Part shown: piece after piece, positions 47,201 through 61,426 of the stretch
Numbering within the stretch: position 1 is the stretch's first letter
Layout of the letters: the number at the start of each line of letters is the position of its first letter
DNA from: Aplectana chamaeleonis
Taxonomy: Eukaryota; Nematoda; Chromadorea; Rhabditida; Cosmocercidae
Assembly (NCBI GenBank): GCA_029168955.1
Contig: JAPDOI010001370.1
Coordinates: 123,995 to 187,994, forward strand
Length of the DNA stretch: 64,000 bases
Reading direction: 5' to 3'
Notes under the pieces: model-generated
What the model was told of the DNA's origin: nothing
Seen by the model: the letters and a program-made list of their open reading frames with translations, nothing else
Database searches by the model: none
Made by a program: the position numbers and the translations under genes

Positions 47201-50200
47201 GTGACTAACAAGTTTGTTACCTACTGTTTCACATTAACTTCTTTACTTCTTACTGCTTATCATATCAAGTGATATTATCAATTGGTAGATCAAATCGCTA
47301 AAACACGTCGTAGGCTGTACTTTTCGATGGGAAGGGACAGGGGAAGTGACTAACAAGTTTGTTACCTACTGTTTCACATTAACTACTTTACTTCTTACTG
47401 CTCATCATATCAAAGTGATATTATCAGTTGGTAGATCAAATCGCTAAAACACGTCGTAGGCTGTACTTTTCGATGGGAAGGGACAGGGGAAGTGACTAAC
47501 AAGTTTGTTACCTACTGTTTCACATTAACTACTTTACTTCTTACTGCTCATCATATCAAACTGATATTATCAGTTGGTAGATCAAATCGCTAAAACACGT
47601 CGTAGGCTGTACTTTTCGATGGGAAGGGACAGGGGAAGTGACTAACAAGTTTGTTACCTACTGTTTCACATTAACTACTTTACTTCTTACTGCTTATCAT
47701 ATCAAGTGATATTATCAGTTGGTAGATCAAATCGCTAAAACACGTCGTAGGCTGTACTTTTCGATGGGAAGGGACAGGGAAGTGACTAACAAGTTTGTTA
47801 CCTACTGTTTCACATTAACTACTTTACTTCTTACTGCTTATCATATCAAGTGATATTATCAGTTGGTAGATCAAATCGCTAAAACACGTCGTAGGCTGTA
47901 CTTTTCGATGGGAAGGGACAGGGGAAGTGACTAACAAGTTTGTTACCTACTGTTTCACATTAACTACTTTACTTCTTACTGCTTATCATATCAAACTGAT
48001 ATTATCAGTTGGTAGATCAAATCGCTAAAACACGTCGTAGGCTGTACTTTTCGATGGGAAGGGACAGGGGAAGTGACTAACAAGTTTGTTACCTACTGTT
48101 TCACATTAACTACTTTACTTCTTACTGTTTATCATATCAAGTGATATTATCAGTTGGTAGATCAAATCGCTAAAACACGTCGTAGGCTGTACTTTTCGAT
48201 GGGAAGGGACAGTGGAAGTGACTAACGAGTTTGTTACCTACTGTTTCACATTAACTACTTTACTTCTTACTGCTTATCATATGGAGTGATATTATCAGTT
48301 GGTAGATCAAATCGCTAAAACACGTCGTAGGCTGTACTTTTCGATGGGAAGGGACAGGGGAAGTGACTAACAAGTTTGTTACCTACTGTTTCACATTAAC
48401 TACTTTACTTCTTACTGCTTATCATATCAAACTGATATTATCAGTTGGTAGATCAAATCGCTAAAACACGTCGTAGGCTGTACTTTTCGATGGGAAGGGA
48501 CAGGGGAAGTGACTAACAAGTTTGTTACCTACTGTTTCACATTAACTACTTTACTTCTTACTGCTTATCATATCAAGTGATATTATCAGTTGGTAGATCA
48601 AATCGCTAAAACACGTCGTAGGCTGTACTTTTCGATGGGAAGGGACAGGGGAAGTGACTAACAAGTTTGTTACCTACTGTTTCACATTAACTACTTTACT
48701 TCTTACTGCTTATCATATCAAAGTGATATTATCAGTTGGTAGATCAAATCGCTAAAACACGTCGTAGGCTGTCCTTTTTCGATGGGAAGGGGCAGGGGAA
48801 GTGACTAACAAGTTTGTTACCTACTGTTTCACATTAACTACTTTACTTCTTACTGCTTATCATATGAAGTGATATTATCAGTTGGTAGATCAAATCGCTA
48901 AAACACGTCGTAGGCTGTACTTTTCGATGGGAAGGGACAGGGGAAGTGACTAACAAGTTTGTTACCTACTGTTTCACATTAACTACTTTACTTCTTACTG
49001 CTTATCATATCAAACTGATATTATCAGTTGGTAGATCAAATCGCTAAAACACGTCGTAGGCTGTACTTTTCGATGGGAAGGGACAGTGGAAGTGACTAAC
49101 AAGTTTGTTACCTACTGTTTCACATTAACTACTTTACTTCTTACTGCTCATCATATCAAACTGATATTATCAGTTGGTAGATCAAATCGCTAAAACACGT
49201 CGTAGGCTGTACTTTTCGATGGGAAGGGACAGGGGAAGTGACTAACAAGTTTGTTACCTACTGTTTCACATTAACTACTTTACTTCTTACTGCTTATCAT
49301 ATCAAGTGATATTATCAGTTGGTAGATCAAATCGCTAAAACACGTCGTAGGCTGTACTTTTCGATGGGAAGGGACAGGGGAAGTGACTAACAAGTTTGTT
49401 ACCTACTGTTTCACATTAACTACTTTACTTCTTACTGCTTATCATATGAAGTGATATTATTAGTCGGTAGATCAAATCGCTAAAACACGTCGTAGGCTGT
49501 ACTTTTCGATGGGAAGGGACAGGGGAAGTGACTAACAAGTTTGTTACCTACTGTTTCACATTAACTACTTTACTTCTTACTGCTCATCATATCAAACTGA
49601 TATTATCAGTTGGTAGATCAAATCGCTAAAACACGTCGTAGGCTGTACTTTTCGATGGGAAGGGACACGGGAAGTGACTAACAAGTTTGTTACCTACTGT
49701 TTCACATTAACTTCTTTACTTCTTACTGCTTATCATATCAAGTGATATTATCAATTGGTAGATCAAATCGCTAAAACACGTCGTAGGCTGTACTTTTCGA
49801 TGGGAAGGGACAGGGGAAGTGACTAACAAGTTTGTTACCTACTGTTTCACATTAACTACTTTACTTCTTACTGCTTATCATATCAAGTGATATTATCAGT
49901 TGCTAGATGAAATCGCTAAAACACGTCGTAGGCTGTACTTTTCGATGGGAAGGGACAGGGGAAGTGACTAACAAGTTTGTTACCTACTGTTTCACATCAA
50001 CTACTTTACTTCTTACTGCTGATCATATCAAGTGATATTATCAGTTGCTAGATGAAATCGCTAAAACACGTCGTAGGCTGTACTTTTCGATGGGAAGGGA
50101 CAGCATAAGTGACTAACAAGTTTGTTACCTACTGTTTCACATTAACTACTTTACTTCTTACTGCTTATCATATCAAGTGATATTATCAGTTGGTAGATCA

Positions 50201-53200
50201 AATCGCTAAAACACGTCGTAGGCTGTACTTTTCGATGGGAAGGGACAGGGGAAGTGACTAACAAGTTTGTTACCTACTGTTTCACATTAACTACTTTACT
50301 TCTTACTGCTTATCATATCAAGTGATATTATCAATTGGTAGATCAAATCGCTAAAAACACGTCGTAGGCTGTACTTTTCGATGGGAAGGGACAGGGGAAG
50401 TGACTAACAAGTTTGTTACCTACTGTTTCACATTAACTACTTTACTTCTTACTGCTTATCATATCAAACTGATATTATCAGTTGGTAGATCAAATCGCTA
50501 AAACACGTCGTAGGCTGTACTTTTCGATGGGAAGGGACAGTGGAAGTGACTAACGAGTTTGTTACCTACTGTTTCACATTAACTACTTTACTTCTTACTG
50601 CTTATCATATGAAGTGATATTATTAGTCGGTAGATCAAATCGCTAAAACACGTCGTAGGCTGTACTTTTCGATGGGAAGGGACAGTGGAAGTGACTAACG
50701 AGTTTGTTACCTACTGTTTCACATTAACTACTTTACTTCTTACTGCTTATCATATGGAGTGATATTATCAGTTGGTAGATCAAATCGCTAAAACACGTCG
50801 TAGGCTGTACTTTTCGATGGGAAGGGACAGGGGAAGTGACTAACAAGTTTGTTACCTACTGTTTCACATTAACTACTTTACTTCTTACTGCTCATCATAT
50901 CAAACTGATATTATCAGTTGGTAGATCAAATCGCTAAAACACGTCGTAGGCCGTACTTTTCGATGAGAAGGGACAGGGAAGTGACTAACAAGTTTGTTAC
51001 CTACTGTTTCACATTAACTACTTTACTTCTTACTGCTTATCATATCAAACTGATATTATCACTTGGTAGATCAAATCGCTAAAACACGTCGTAGGCTGTT
51101 CTTTTCGATGGAGAGGGACAGAGGAAGTGACTAACAAGTTTGTTACCTGCTGTTTCACATTAACTACTTTACTTCTTACTGCTTATCATATCAAAGTGAT
51201 ATTATCAGTTGGTAGATCAAATCGCTAAAACACGTCGTAGGCTGTACTTTTCGATGGGAAGGGACAGGGGAAGTGACTAACAAGTTTGTTACCTACTGTT
51301 TCACATTAACTACTTTACTTCTTACTGCTTATCATATCAAAAGTGATATTATCAGTTGGTAGATCAAATCGCTAAAACACGTCGTAGGCTGTACTTTTCG
51401 ATGGGAAGGGACAGGGGAAGTGACTAACAAGTTTGTTACCTACTGTTTCACATTAACTACTTTACTTCTTACTGCTTATCATATCAAAGTGATATTATCA
51501 GTTGGTAGATCAAATCGCTAAAACACGTCGTAGGCTGTACTTTTCGATGGGAAGGGACAGGGAAGTGACTAACAAGTTTGTTACCTACTGTTTCTCATTA
51601 ACTACTTTGCTTCTTACTGCTTATCATATCAAGTGATATTATCAGTTGGTAGATCAAATCGCTAAAACACGTCGTAGGCTGTTCTTTTCGATGGGAAGGG
51701 ACAGGGGAAGTGACTAACAAGTTTGTTACCTACTGTTTCACATTAACTACTTTACTTCTTACTGCTTATCATATCAAACTGATATTATCAGTTGGTAGAT
51801 CAAATCGCTAAAACACGTCGTAGGCTGTACTTTTCGATGGGAAGGGACAGGGGAAGTGACTAACAAGTTTGTTACCTACTGTTTCACATTAACTACTTTA
51901 CTTCTTACTGCTTATCATATCAAACTGATATTATCAGTTGGTAGATCAAATCGCTAAAACACGTCGTAGGCTGTACTTTTCGATGGGAAGGGACAGTGGA
52001 AGTGACTAACGAGTTTGTTACCTACTGTTTCACATTAACTACTTTACTTCTTACTGCTTATCATATCAAGTGATATTATCAGTTGGTAGATCAAATCGCT
52101 AAAACACGTCGTAGGCTGTACTTTTCGATGGGAAGGGACAGGGGAAGTGACTAACGAGTTTGTTACCTACTGTTTCACATTAACTGCTTTACTTCTTACT
52201 GCTTATCATATGAAGTGAAATTATCAGTTGGTAGATCAAATCGCTAAAACACGTCGTAGGCTGTACTTTTCGATGGGAAGGGACAGGGGAAGTGACTAAC
52301 GAGTTTGTTGCCTACTGTTTCACATTAACTACTTTACTTCTTACTGCTTATCATATCAACTGATATTATCAGTTGGTAGATCAAATCACTAAAACACGTC
52401 GTAGGCTGTACTTTCGATGGGAAGGGACAGGGAAGTGACTAACAAGTTTGTTACCTACTGTTTCACATTAACTACTTTACTTCTTACTGCTTATCATACC
52501 AACTGATATTATCAGTTGGTAGATCAAATCGCTAAAACACGTCGTAGGCTGTTCTTTTCGATGGGAAGGGACAGGGGAAGTGACTAACAAGTTTGTTACC
52601 TACTGTTTCACATTAACTACATTACTTCTTACTGCTTATCATATCAAGTGATATTATCAGTTGGTAGATCAAATCGCTAAAACACGTCGTAGGCTGTACT
52701 TTTCGATGGGAAGGGACAGGGGAAGTGACTAAAAAGTTTGTTACCTACTGTTTCACATTAACTACTTTACTTCTTACTGCTTATCATATGAAGTGATATT
52801 ATCAGTTGGTAGATCAAATCGCTAAAACACGTCGTAGGCTGTTCTTTTCGATGGGAAGGGACAGGGGAAGTGACTAACAAGTTTGTTACCTACTGTTTCA
52901 CATTAACTACTTTACTTCTTACTGCTTATCATATGAAGTGATATTATCAGTTGGTAGATCAAATCGCTAAAACACGTCGTAGGCTGTACTTTTCGATGGG
53001 AAGGGACAGGGGAAGTGACTAACAAGTTTGTTACCTACTGTTTCACATTAACTACTTTACTTCTTACTGCTTATCATATCAAACTGATATTATCAGTTGG
53101 TAGATCAAATCGCTAAAACACGTCGTAGGCTGTACTTTTCGATGGGAAGGGACAGGGGAAGTGACTAACAAGATTGTTCCCTACTGTTTCACATTAACTA

Positions 53201-56200
53201 CTTTACTTCTTACTGTTTATCATATCAAGTGATATTATCAGTTGGTAGATCAAATCGCTAAAACACGTCGTAGGCTGTACTTTTCGATGGGAAGGGACAG
53301 TGGAAGTGACTAACGAGTTTGTTACCTACTGTTTCACATTAACTACTTTACTTCTTACTGCTTATCATATCAAACTGATATTATCAGTTGGTAGATCAAA
53401 TCGCTAAAACACGTCGTAGGCTGTACTTTTCGATGGGAAGGGACAGGGGAAGTGACTAACAATTTTGTTACCTACTGTTTCACATTAACTACTTTACTTC
53501 TTACTGCTTATCATATCAAGTGATATTATCAGTTGGTAGATCAAATCGCTAAAACACGTCGTAGGCTGTACTTTTCGATGGGAAGGGACAGGGGAAGTGA
53601 CTAACAAGTTTGTTACCTACTGTTTCACATTAACTACTTTACTTCTTACTGCTTATCATATGGAGTGATATTATCAGTTGGTAGATCAAATCGCTAAAAC
53701 ACGTCGTAGGCTGTACTTTTCGATGGGAAGGGACAGGGGAAGTGACTAACAAGTTTGTTACCTACTGTTTCACATTAACTACTTTACTTCTTACTGCTTA
53801 TCATATCAAACTGATATTATCAGTTGGTAGATCAAATCGCTAAAACACGTCGTAGGCTGTACTTTTCGATGGGAAGGGACAGGGGAAGTGACTAACAAGT
53901 TTGTTACCTACTGTTTCACATTAACTACTTTACTTCTTACTGCTTATCATATCAAGTGATATTATCAGTTGGTAGATCAAATCGCTAAAACACGTCGTAG
54001 GCTGTACTTTTCGATGGGAAGGGACAGGGGAAGTGACTAACAAGTTTGTTACCTACTGTTTCACATTAACTACTTTACTTCTTACTGCTTATCATATCAA
54101 GTGATACTATCAGTTGGTAGATCAAATCGCTAAAACACGTCGTAGGGTGTACTTTTCGATGGGAAGGGACAGGGGAAGTGACTAACAAGTTTGTTACCTA
54201 CTGTTTCACATTAACTATTTTACTTCTTACTGATAATCATACCAAGTGATATTATCAGTTGATAGATCAAATCGCTAAAACACGTCGTAGGCTGTACTTT
54301 TCGATGGAAAGGGACAGGGGAAGTGACTAACAAGTTTGTTACCTACTGTTTCACATTAACTACTTTACTTCTTACTGCTTATCATATCAAGTGATATTAT
54401 CAGTTGGTAGATCAAATCGCTAAAACACGTCGTAGGCTGTACTTTTCGATGGGAAGGGACAGGGGAAGTGACTAACAAGTTTGTTACCTAGTGTTTCACA
54501 TTAACTACTTTACTCCTTACTGTTTATCATATCAAGTGATATTATCAGTTGGTAGATCAAATCGCTAAAAGACGTCGTAGGCTGTACTTTTCGATGGGAA
54601 AGGACAGGGGAAGTGACTAACAAGTTTGTTACCTACTGTTTCACATTAACTACTTTACTTATTACTCCTAATCATATCAAGTGATATTATCAGTTGGTAG
54701 ATCAAATCGCTAAAACACGTCGTAGGCTGTACTTTTCGATGGGAAGGGACAGGGGAAGTGACTAACAAGTTTGTTACCTACTGTTTCACATTAACTACTT
54801 TACTTCTTACTGCTTATCATATCAAGTGATATTATCAGTTGGTAGATCAAATCGCTAAAACACGTCGTAGGCTGTACTTTTCGATGGGAAGGACAGGGAA
54901 GTGACTAACAAGTTTGTTACCTACTGTTTCACATTAACTACTTTACTTCTTACTGCTTATCATATCAAAGTGATATTATCAGTTGGTAGATCAAATCGCT
55001 AAAACACGTCGTAGGCTGTACTTTTCGATGGGAAGGGACAGGGAAGTGACTAACAAGTTTGTTATACCTACTGTTTCACATTAACTACTTTACTTCTTAC
55101 TGCTTATCATATCAAACTGATATTATCAGTTGGTAGATCAAATCGCTAAAACACGTCGTAGGCTGTACTTTTCGATGGGAAGGGACAGTGGAAGTGACTA
55201 ACGAGTTTGTTACCTACTGTTTCACATTAACTACTTTACTTCTTACTGCTTATCATATGGAGTGATATTATCAGTTGGTAGATCAAATCGCTAAAAACAC
55301 GTCGTAGGCTGTACTTTTTCGATGGGAAGGCACAGGGGAAGTGACTAACAAGTTTGTTACCTACTGTTTCACATTAACTACTTTACTTCTTACTGCTTAT
55401 CATATCAAAGTGATATTATCAGTTGGTAGATCAAATCGCTAAAACACGTCGTAGGCTGTACTTTTCGATGGGAAGGGACAGGGGAAGTGACTAACAAGTT
55501 TGTTACCTACTGTTTCACATTAACTACTTTACTTCTTACTGCTTATCATATCAAGTGATATTATCAGTTGGTAGATCAAATCGCTAAAACACGTCGTAGG
55601 CTGTACTTTTCGATGGGAAGGACAGGGAAGTGACTAACAAGTTTGTTACCTACTGTTTCACATTAACTACTTTACTTCTTACTGCTTATCATATCAAACT
55701 GATATTATCAGTTGGTAGATCAAATCGCTAAAACACGTCGTAGGCTGTACTTTTCGATGGGAAGGGACAGGGGAAGTGACTAACAAGTTTGTTACCTACT
55801 GTTTCACATTAACTACTTTACTTCTTACTGCTTATCATATCAAACTGATATTATCAGTTGGTAGATCAAATCGCTAAAACACGTCGTAGGCTGTACTTTT
55901 CGATGGGAAGGGACAGGGGAAGTGACTAACAAGTATGTTACCTACTGTTTCACATTAACTTCTTTACTTCTTACTGCTCATCATATCAAACTGATATTAT
56001 CAGTTGGTAGATCAAATCGCTAAAACACGTCGTAGGCTGTACTTTTCGATGGGAAGGGACAGGGGAAGTGACTAACAAGTTTGTTACCTACTGTTTCTCA
56101 TTAACTACTTTACTTCTTACTGCTTATCATATCAAACTGATATTATCAGTTGGTAGATCAAATCGCTAAAACACGTCGTAGGCTGTTCTTTTCGATGGGA

Positions 56201-59175
56201 AGGGACAGGGGAAGTGACTAACAAGTTTGTTACCTACTGTTTCACATTAACTACTTTACTTCTTACTGCTTACCATATGAAGTGATATTATCAGTTGGTA
56301 GATCAAATCGCTAAAACACGTCGTAGGCTGTACTTTTCGATGGGAAGGGACAGGGGAAGTGACTAACAAGTTTGTTACCTACTGTTTCACATTAACTACT
56401 TTACTTCTTACTGCTTATCATATCAAACTGATATTATCAGTTGGTAGATCAAATCGCTAAAACACGTCGTAGGCTGTTCTTTTCGATGGGAAGGGACAGG
56501 GGAAGTGACTAACAAGTTTGTTACCTACTGTTTCACATTAACTACTTTACTTACTGCTTATCATATCAAGTGATATTATCAGTTGGTAGATCAAATCGCT
56601 AAAACACGTCGTAGGCTGTACTTTTCGGGATGGAAGGGACAGGGGAAGTGACTAAAAAGTTTGTTACCTACTGTTTCACATTAACTACTTTACTTCTTAC
56701 TGCTTATCATATGAAGTGATATTATCAGTTGGTAGATCAAATCGCTAAAACACGTCGTAGGCTGTTCTTTTCGATGGGAAGGGACAGGGAAAGTGACTAA
56801 CAAGTTTGTTACCTACTGTTTCACATTAACCACTTTACTTCTTACCGCTTATCATATCAAAGTGATATTATCAGTTGGTAGATCAAATCGCTAAACACGT
56901 CGTAGGCTGTACTTTTCGATGGGAAGGACAGGGAAGTGACTAACAAGTTTGTTACCTACTGTTTCACATTAACTACTTTACTTACTGCTTATCATATCAA
57001 AGTGATATTATCAGTTGGTAGATCAAATCGCTAAAACACGTCGTAGGCTGTACTTTCGATGGGAAGGGACAGGGAAGTGACTAACAAGTTTGTTACCTAC
57101 TGCTTCACATTAACTACTTTACTTCTTACTGCTTATCATATCATGATATTATCAGTTGGTAGATCAAATCACTAAAACACGTCGTAGGCTGTTCTTTTCG
57201 ATGGGAAGGGACAGGGGAAGTGACTAACAAGTTTGTTACCTACTGTTTCACATTAACTACTTTACTTCTTACTGCTTATCATATCAAACTGATATTATCA
57301 GTTGGTAGATCAAATCGCCAAAAACACGTCGTAGGCTGTACTTTTCGATGGGAAAGGACAGGGGAAGTGACTAACAAGTTTGTTACCTACTGTTTCACAT
57401 TAACTACTTTACTTCTTACTGTTTATCATATCAAGTGATATTATCAGTTGGTAGATCAAATCGCTAAAACACGTCGTAGGCTGTACTTTTCGATGGGAAG
57501 GGACAGGGGAAGTGACTAACAAGTTTGTTACCTACTGTTTCACATTAAGTTCTTTACTTACTGCTTATCATATCAAGTGATATTATCAGTTGGTAGATCA
57601 AATCGCTAAACACGTCGTAGGCTGTACTTTTCTATGGGAAGGGACAGGAAGTGACTAACAAGTTTGTGACCTACTGTTTCACATTAACTACTTTACTTCT
57701 TACTGCTTATCATATCAAACTGATATTATCAGTTGGTAGATCAAATCGCCAAAACACGTCGTAGGCTTTACTTTTCGATGGGAAGGGACAGGGGGAGTGA
57801 CTAACAAGCTTGTTACCTACTGTTTCACATTAACTACTTTACTTCTTACTGCTTATCATATGAAGTGATATTATCAGTTGGTAGATCAAATCAGGACTAA
57901 ACACGTCGTAGACTGTACTTTTCGATGGGAAGGACAGGGAAGTGACTAACAAGTTTGTTACCTACTGTTTCACATTAACCACTTTACTTCTTACTGCTTA
58001 TCATATGAAGTGATATTATTAGTTGGTAGATCAAATCGCTAAACACGTCGTAGGCTGTACTTTTCGATGGGAAGGGACAGGGGAAGTGACTAACAAGTTT
58101 GTTACCTACTGTTTCACATTAACTACTTTACTTCTTACTGCTTATCATATCAAACTGATATTATCAGTTGGTAGATCAAATCGCTAAACACGTCGTAGGC
58201 TGTACTTTTCGATGGAAAGGGACAGGGAAGTGACTAACAAGTTTGTTACCTACTGTTTCACATTAACTACTTTACTTACTGCTTATCATATCAAACTGAT
58301 ATTATCAGTTGGTAGATCAAATCGCTAAAACACGTCGTAGGCTGTACTTTTCGATGGGAAGGACAGGGAAGTGACTAACAAGTTTGTTACCTACTGTTTC
58401 ACATTAACTACTTTACTTCTTACTGCTTATCATATCAAACTGATATTATCAGTTGGTAGATCAAATCGATATAAACACGTCGTAGGCTGTTCTTTCTGAT
58501 GGGAAGGACAGGGCAAGTGACTAACAAGTTTGTTACCTACTGTTTCACATTAACTACTTTACTTTACTGCTTATCATATCAAACTGATATTATCAGTTGG
58601 TAGATCAAATCGCCAAAACACGTCGTAGGCTGTACTTTTCGGGATGGGAAGGGACAGGGAAGTGACTAACAAGTTTGTTACCTACTGTTTCACATTAACT
58701 ACTTTACTTCTTACTGCTTATCATATCAAACTGATATTATCAGTTGGTAGATCAAATCGCTAAAACACGTCGTAGGCTGTTCTTTTCGATGGAAAGGACA
58801 GGGGAAGTGACTAACAAGTTTGTTACCTACTGTTTCACATTAACTACTTTACTTCTTACTGCTTATCATATCAAACTGATATTATCAGTTGGTAGATCAA
58901 ATCGCTAAAACACGTCGTAGGCTTTACTTTCGATGGGAAGGGACAGGGAAGTGACTAACAAGTTTTTTACCTACTGTTTCACATTAACTACTTTACTTAC
59001 TGCTTATCATATCAAACTGATATTATTAGTTGGTAGATCAAATCGCTAAACACGTCGTAGGCTGTTCTTTTCGATGGGAAGGGACAGGGGAAGTGACTAA
59101 CAAGCTTGTTACCTACTGTTTCACATTAACTACTTTACTTCTTACTGCTTATCATATGAAGTGATATTATCAGTT
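29212..59175 (+). repeat. 145-bp satellite, main array (about 206 monomers)
   Basis: Head-to-tail tandem array with a consensus of 145 bases. Landmarks are GTTGGTAGATCAAATCGC, CTAAAACACGTCGTAGGC, TTTTCGATGGGAAGGGACAG, AAGTTTGTTACCTACTG and TTCACATTAACTACTTTAC. Length varies 144-147 through AAGTGAT versus AAACTGAT or AAAGTGAT and GGGGA versus GGGA. Variants CTGTTCTTTT (mostly before 38 kb) and CTGTACTTTT (mostly after) mark subfamilies. A unit of 145 is not a multiple of three, and no frame spans more than about two monomers. No gene lies inside. The first monomers (29212-29520) and the last (from about 56.5 kb) are the most diverged. Confidence 0.98.
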
Positions 59176-59180
59176 GGTAG
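59176..59180. repeat. Target-site duplication, left (GGTAG)
   Basis: GGTAG directly before the 5' LTR, repeated at 62241-62245 directly after the 3' LTR. Both come from the GTTGGTAGATC part of the satellite monomer. Confidence 0.95.
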
Positions 59181-59458
59181 TGTCGCGACACCTGCGACGA
59201 TTTTGAAAGTTTCGAATTAGCGCCTCCTCGACAGGCCGCCCGGGACTGCATGCATACCGGTAATGCTACGAGACCACCCGGAAAGGCCACTTTCCTCGAA
59301 GGGCCATGCGCTGCACATTCGACGCACCTGACGGACGGCAGCCCTAGCATTTTCCTGCCACCTTTATTAGCCTAATAAATAGTTCATCTCTGTTTGATGT
59401 CTAACTCAACATTCCTGAACTCTTCTATACCCACATATTAACAACCGCTGGTGCAACA
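59181..59458 (+). repeat. 5' LTR (278 bp)
   Basis: Includes TGTCGCGACACCTGCGACGA at the start, CCTTTATTAGCCTAATAAAT (with an AATAAA signal) in the second half, and ACAACCGCTGGTGCAACA at the end. Confidence 0.9.
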
Positions 59459-60574
59459 TGGTGCAATGGCCAAATGGCTGAATTCCCTCTATTGACTAAT
59501 TCTACCATTCTACTGATTCACTGGACTTCACTTATTCTACCTGTCACATTAATCGCCATTTTCATTCACATGCAATCACTTTTTAACCCTTTACTATCAT
59601 CCTTTCTCATCATCACTAAACCTAATCGTGACTAGTGGTCTCATAACACAACTTTTGCATAATCCTCTTAAAATGATGTTTTCTCTGTTTCTCACGTTTC
59701 GTGCCCCTTAATATGTGCTGTGGTGCGCTATTCTGATAGCTAGCTCGTGGCAGGAGCAACAACATTGAGTGGTGCACCTCCATGGGCAGGAGCATATTGG
59801 GGTATCTGATCAGTCAGTCTGACCCAATGAGTGCTCGCCGGCGATTGGGCGTTTTCTCGTGAGACAGGATCCGGACAGCCGGGTGAGGTCCGGAGCCATG
59901 GATGCGGCCGGGGAGGCCCGGGTCGTAGAGGCTCTGGTAATGGGGGCTGCCGTTCGTAGTAGGGCTACCCTCGCCGGAGAATGCGAACAGCTCAGACTGG
60001 CTAAATCACGAGATGAAAGGCAGAGAAAACACCAAATCAAAAAAAAAAATCATAAATTTTAGTTTCATTTAACCTATTACACTATCATCATAAAACTCAC
60101 AACTCAATAAATTTCACACATTTCACACGTTTTGATTGACTTGACCTACTCATCCTTAATCTCATATAGCATATTACTAATTCCTTTCTAATCCTCTTTC
60201 TAACATTCCTCTCTCTCAACTGTCCTAATCTAATTAATAACAATCTTAAATCTCTGCCGCTAACTAATATTCGGTAGTGCGCTCGAATTTCACTTGTCAC
60301 GCCCTCAATTGATCAATGATCATTCCTCCTGACACCCAATCCTCTGTAGCACCTTTAGACACTTCAAACTTTTGGGATCTGAACAAGGTACCACCTCCTG
60401 TCTTTGCTTTCGAAATATGGCCACAGTTAGGAGCGCCAAACGCAAATTACAGATTTGCCTTCGCAAGTTGTAGGAAGAGTTCGTCGATAATATAGATCTC
60501 TAATTACGGCATCCTTTCTCAACAATTTCGTGCAATCGCACCAACCAGGTGAACGCCTAAAAGCCCTTTTGTAG

Positions 60575-61426
60575 AACGAAAGGGAACACTTGTTGAATTT
60601 AAAAACTCAAACGGAGCTTCTTTTGGAGAATGCGAAAACAAACTGGAAGTAGCTTTCAATCTGGCAAGAAATTCAAAGGCGACTGATCCCGATAGCATGC
60701 TGGACGAGTTCGACAAAACATCATTGGGAGCAAAACAAGGGTGAAGAAGTGGTGCAGAAAGCAGAAGAATTTAGATCAGACTGGACCTCGCACATCTCAG
60801 CGAAGGATCGAAGTGATTGGAATCGGAACGCCACTGCGATGAAATTGTAGTGAGACGCCTGAAGTCAACCATCAGCCCAGATTACTAATTATCGCTGTAT
60901 GATAACTCTACTTCGGCACACATTTCATTTTCTCTCCTATGACGGCCTCGTGTCGCTCGCCCTCCAAATTTCACAGGCACGCCTGAATTTAGAACCAACG
61001 AGTTAGCAGTTACGCCTGCAGTAGAGGAAATTTCCAGTGTTCCTCCCCAGGGCAATTACAAAAATTAGAAGTGGAACCCTACTTCGGTGATATTGGGTCA
61101 TTCAGTGAGTTCTGGGAGCACTTTGACACGCTCATTCACGCATTCCAATCCAAATATTCCGATCTCCGCCAAATTCAGCTATTTGAAGCTTGGCTTTGAA
61201 AGGAAACGCCTCCTCACGTGATCCAACGCATCCATAATACTATGGAGAATTATGAGCTCGCAATAGAACTGCTGCATAAACGCTTCAATAGACCTCAGTG
61301 CGCTAGAAACTCCAGCTATACCAGCAACTCAAAGACTTGACGCCCGCCTCCCACTACGCCCTACGCCTCACAGAAATCGCAAACGAGCGAGAAATGATTT
61401 TGATTGAATATTTGTTGATGGATTAA
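60575..61426 (+). pseudogene. BEL/Pao gag-like remnant
   Basis: Frame pieces read in order. The first (about 60580-60743) contains NKLEVAFNLARNSKATD and ends in a stop. The second (about 61040-61290) contains PYFGDIGSFSEFWEHFDTLI and, after a TGA at 61197-61199, NYELAIELLHKRFNRPQ. The third, in another frame, contains LYQQLKDLTPAS and ends at 61426. The F.GD...F.EFW..F and NYE.A.ELL..RF.RPQ pattern is that of the gag-like domain (DUF1759) at the start of BEL/Pao polyproteins. There is at least one in-frame stop and one frame break. Confidence 0.75.

Noticed and set aside
57220..57438. A 72-codon frame across two satellite monomers
   Set aside because: It depends on a 147-base local spacing; the usual monomer of 145 shifts frame, and the next monomers do not keep it open.
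29212..59175. CENP-B-box-like sequence in the monomer (TTCGATGGGAAGGGAC against the mammalian TTCG....A..CGGG pattern)
   Set aside because: Only the TTCG half fits. The required A and the C of CGGG are absent, and the box is not established in this kind of genome.
29212..59175. CRISPR array
   Set aside because: There are no unique spacers; the whole 145-bp unit repeats, so it is a satellite.
59859..60062. Basic 67-codon frame in the LTR element leader as a gag start
   Set aside because: It is separated from the recognisable gag-like part by about 500 bases with stops in all frames I followed. No motif supports it.
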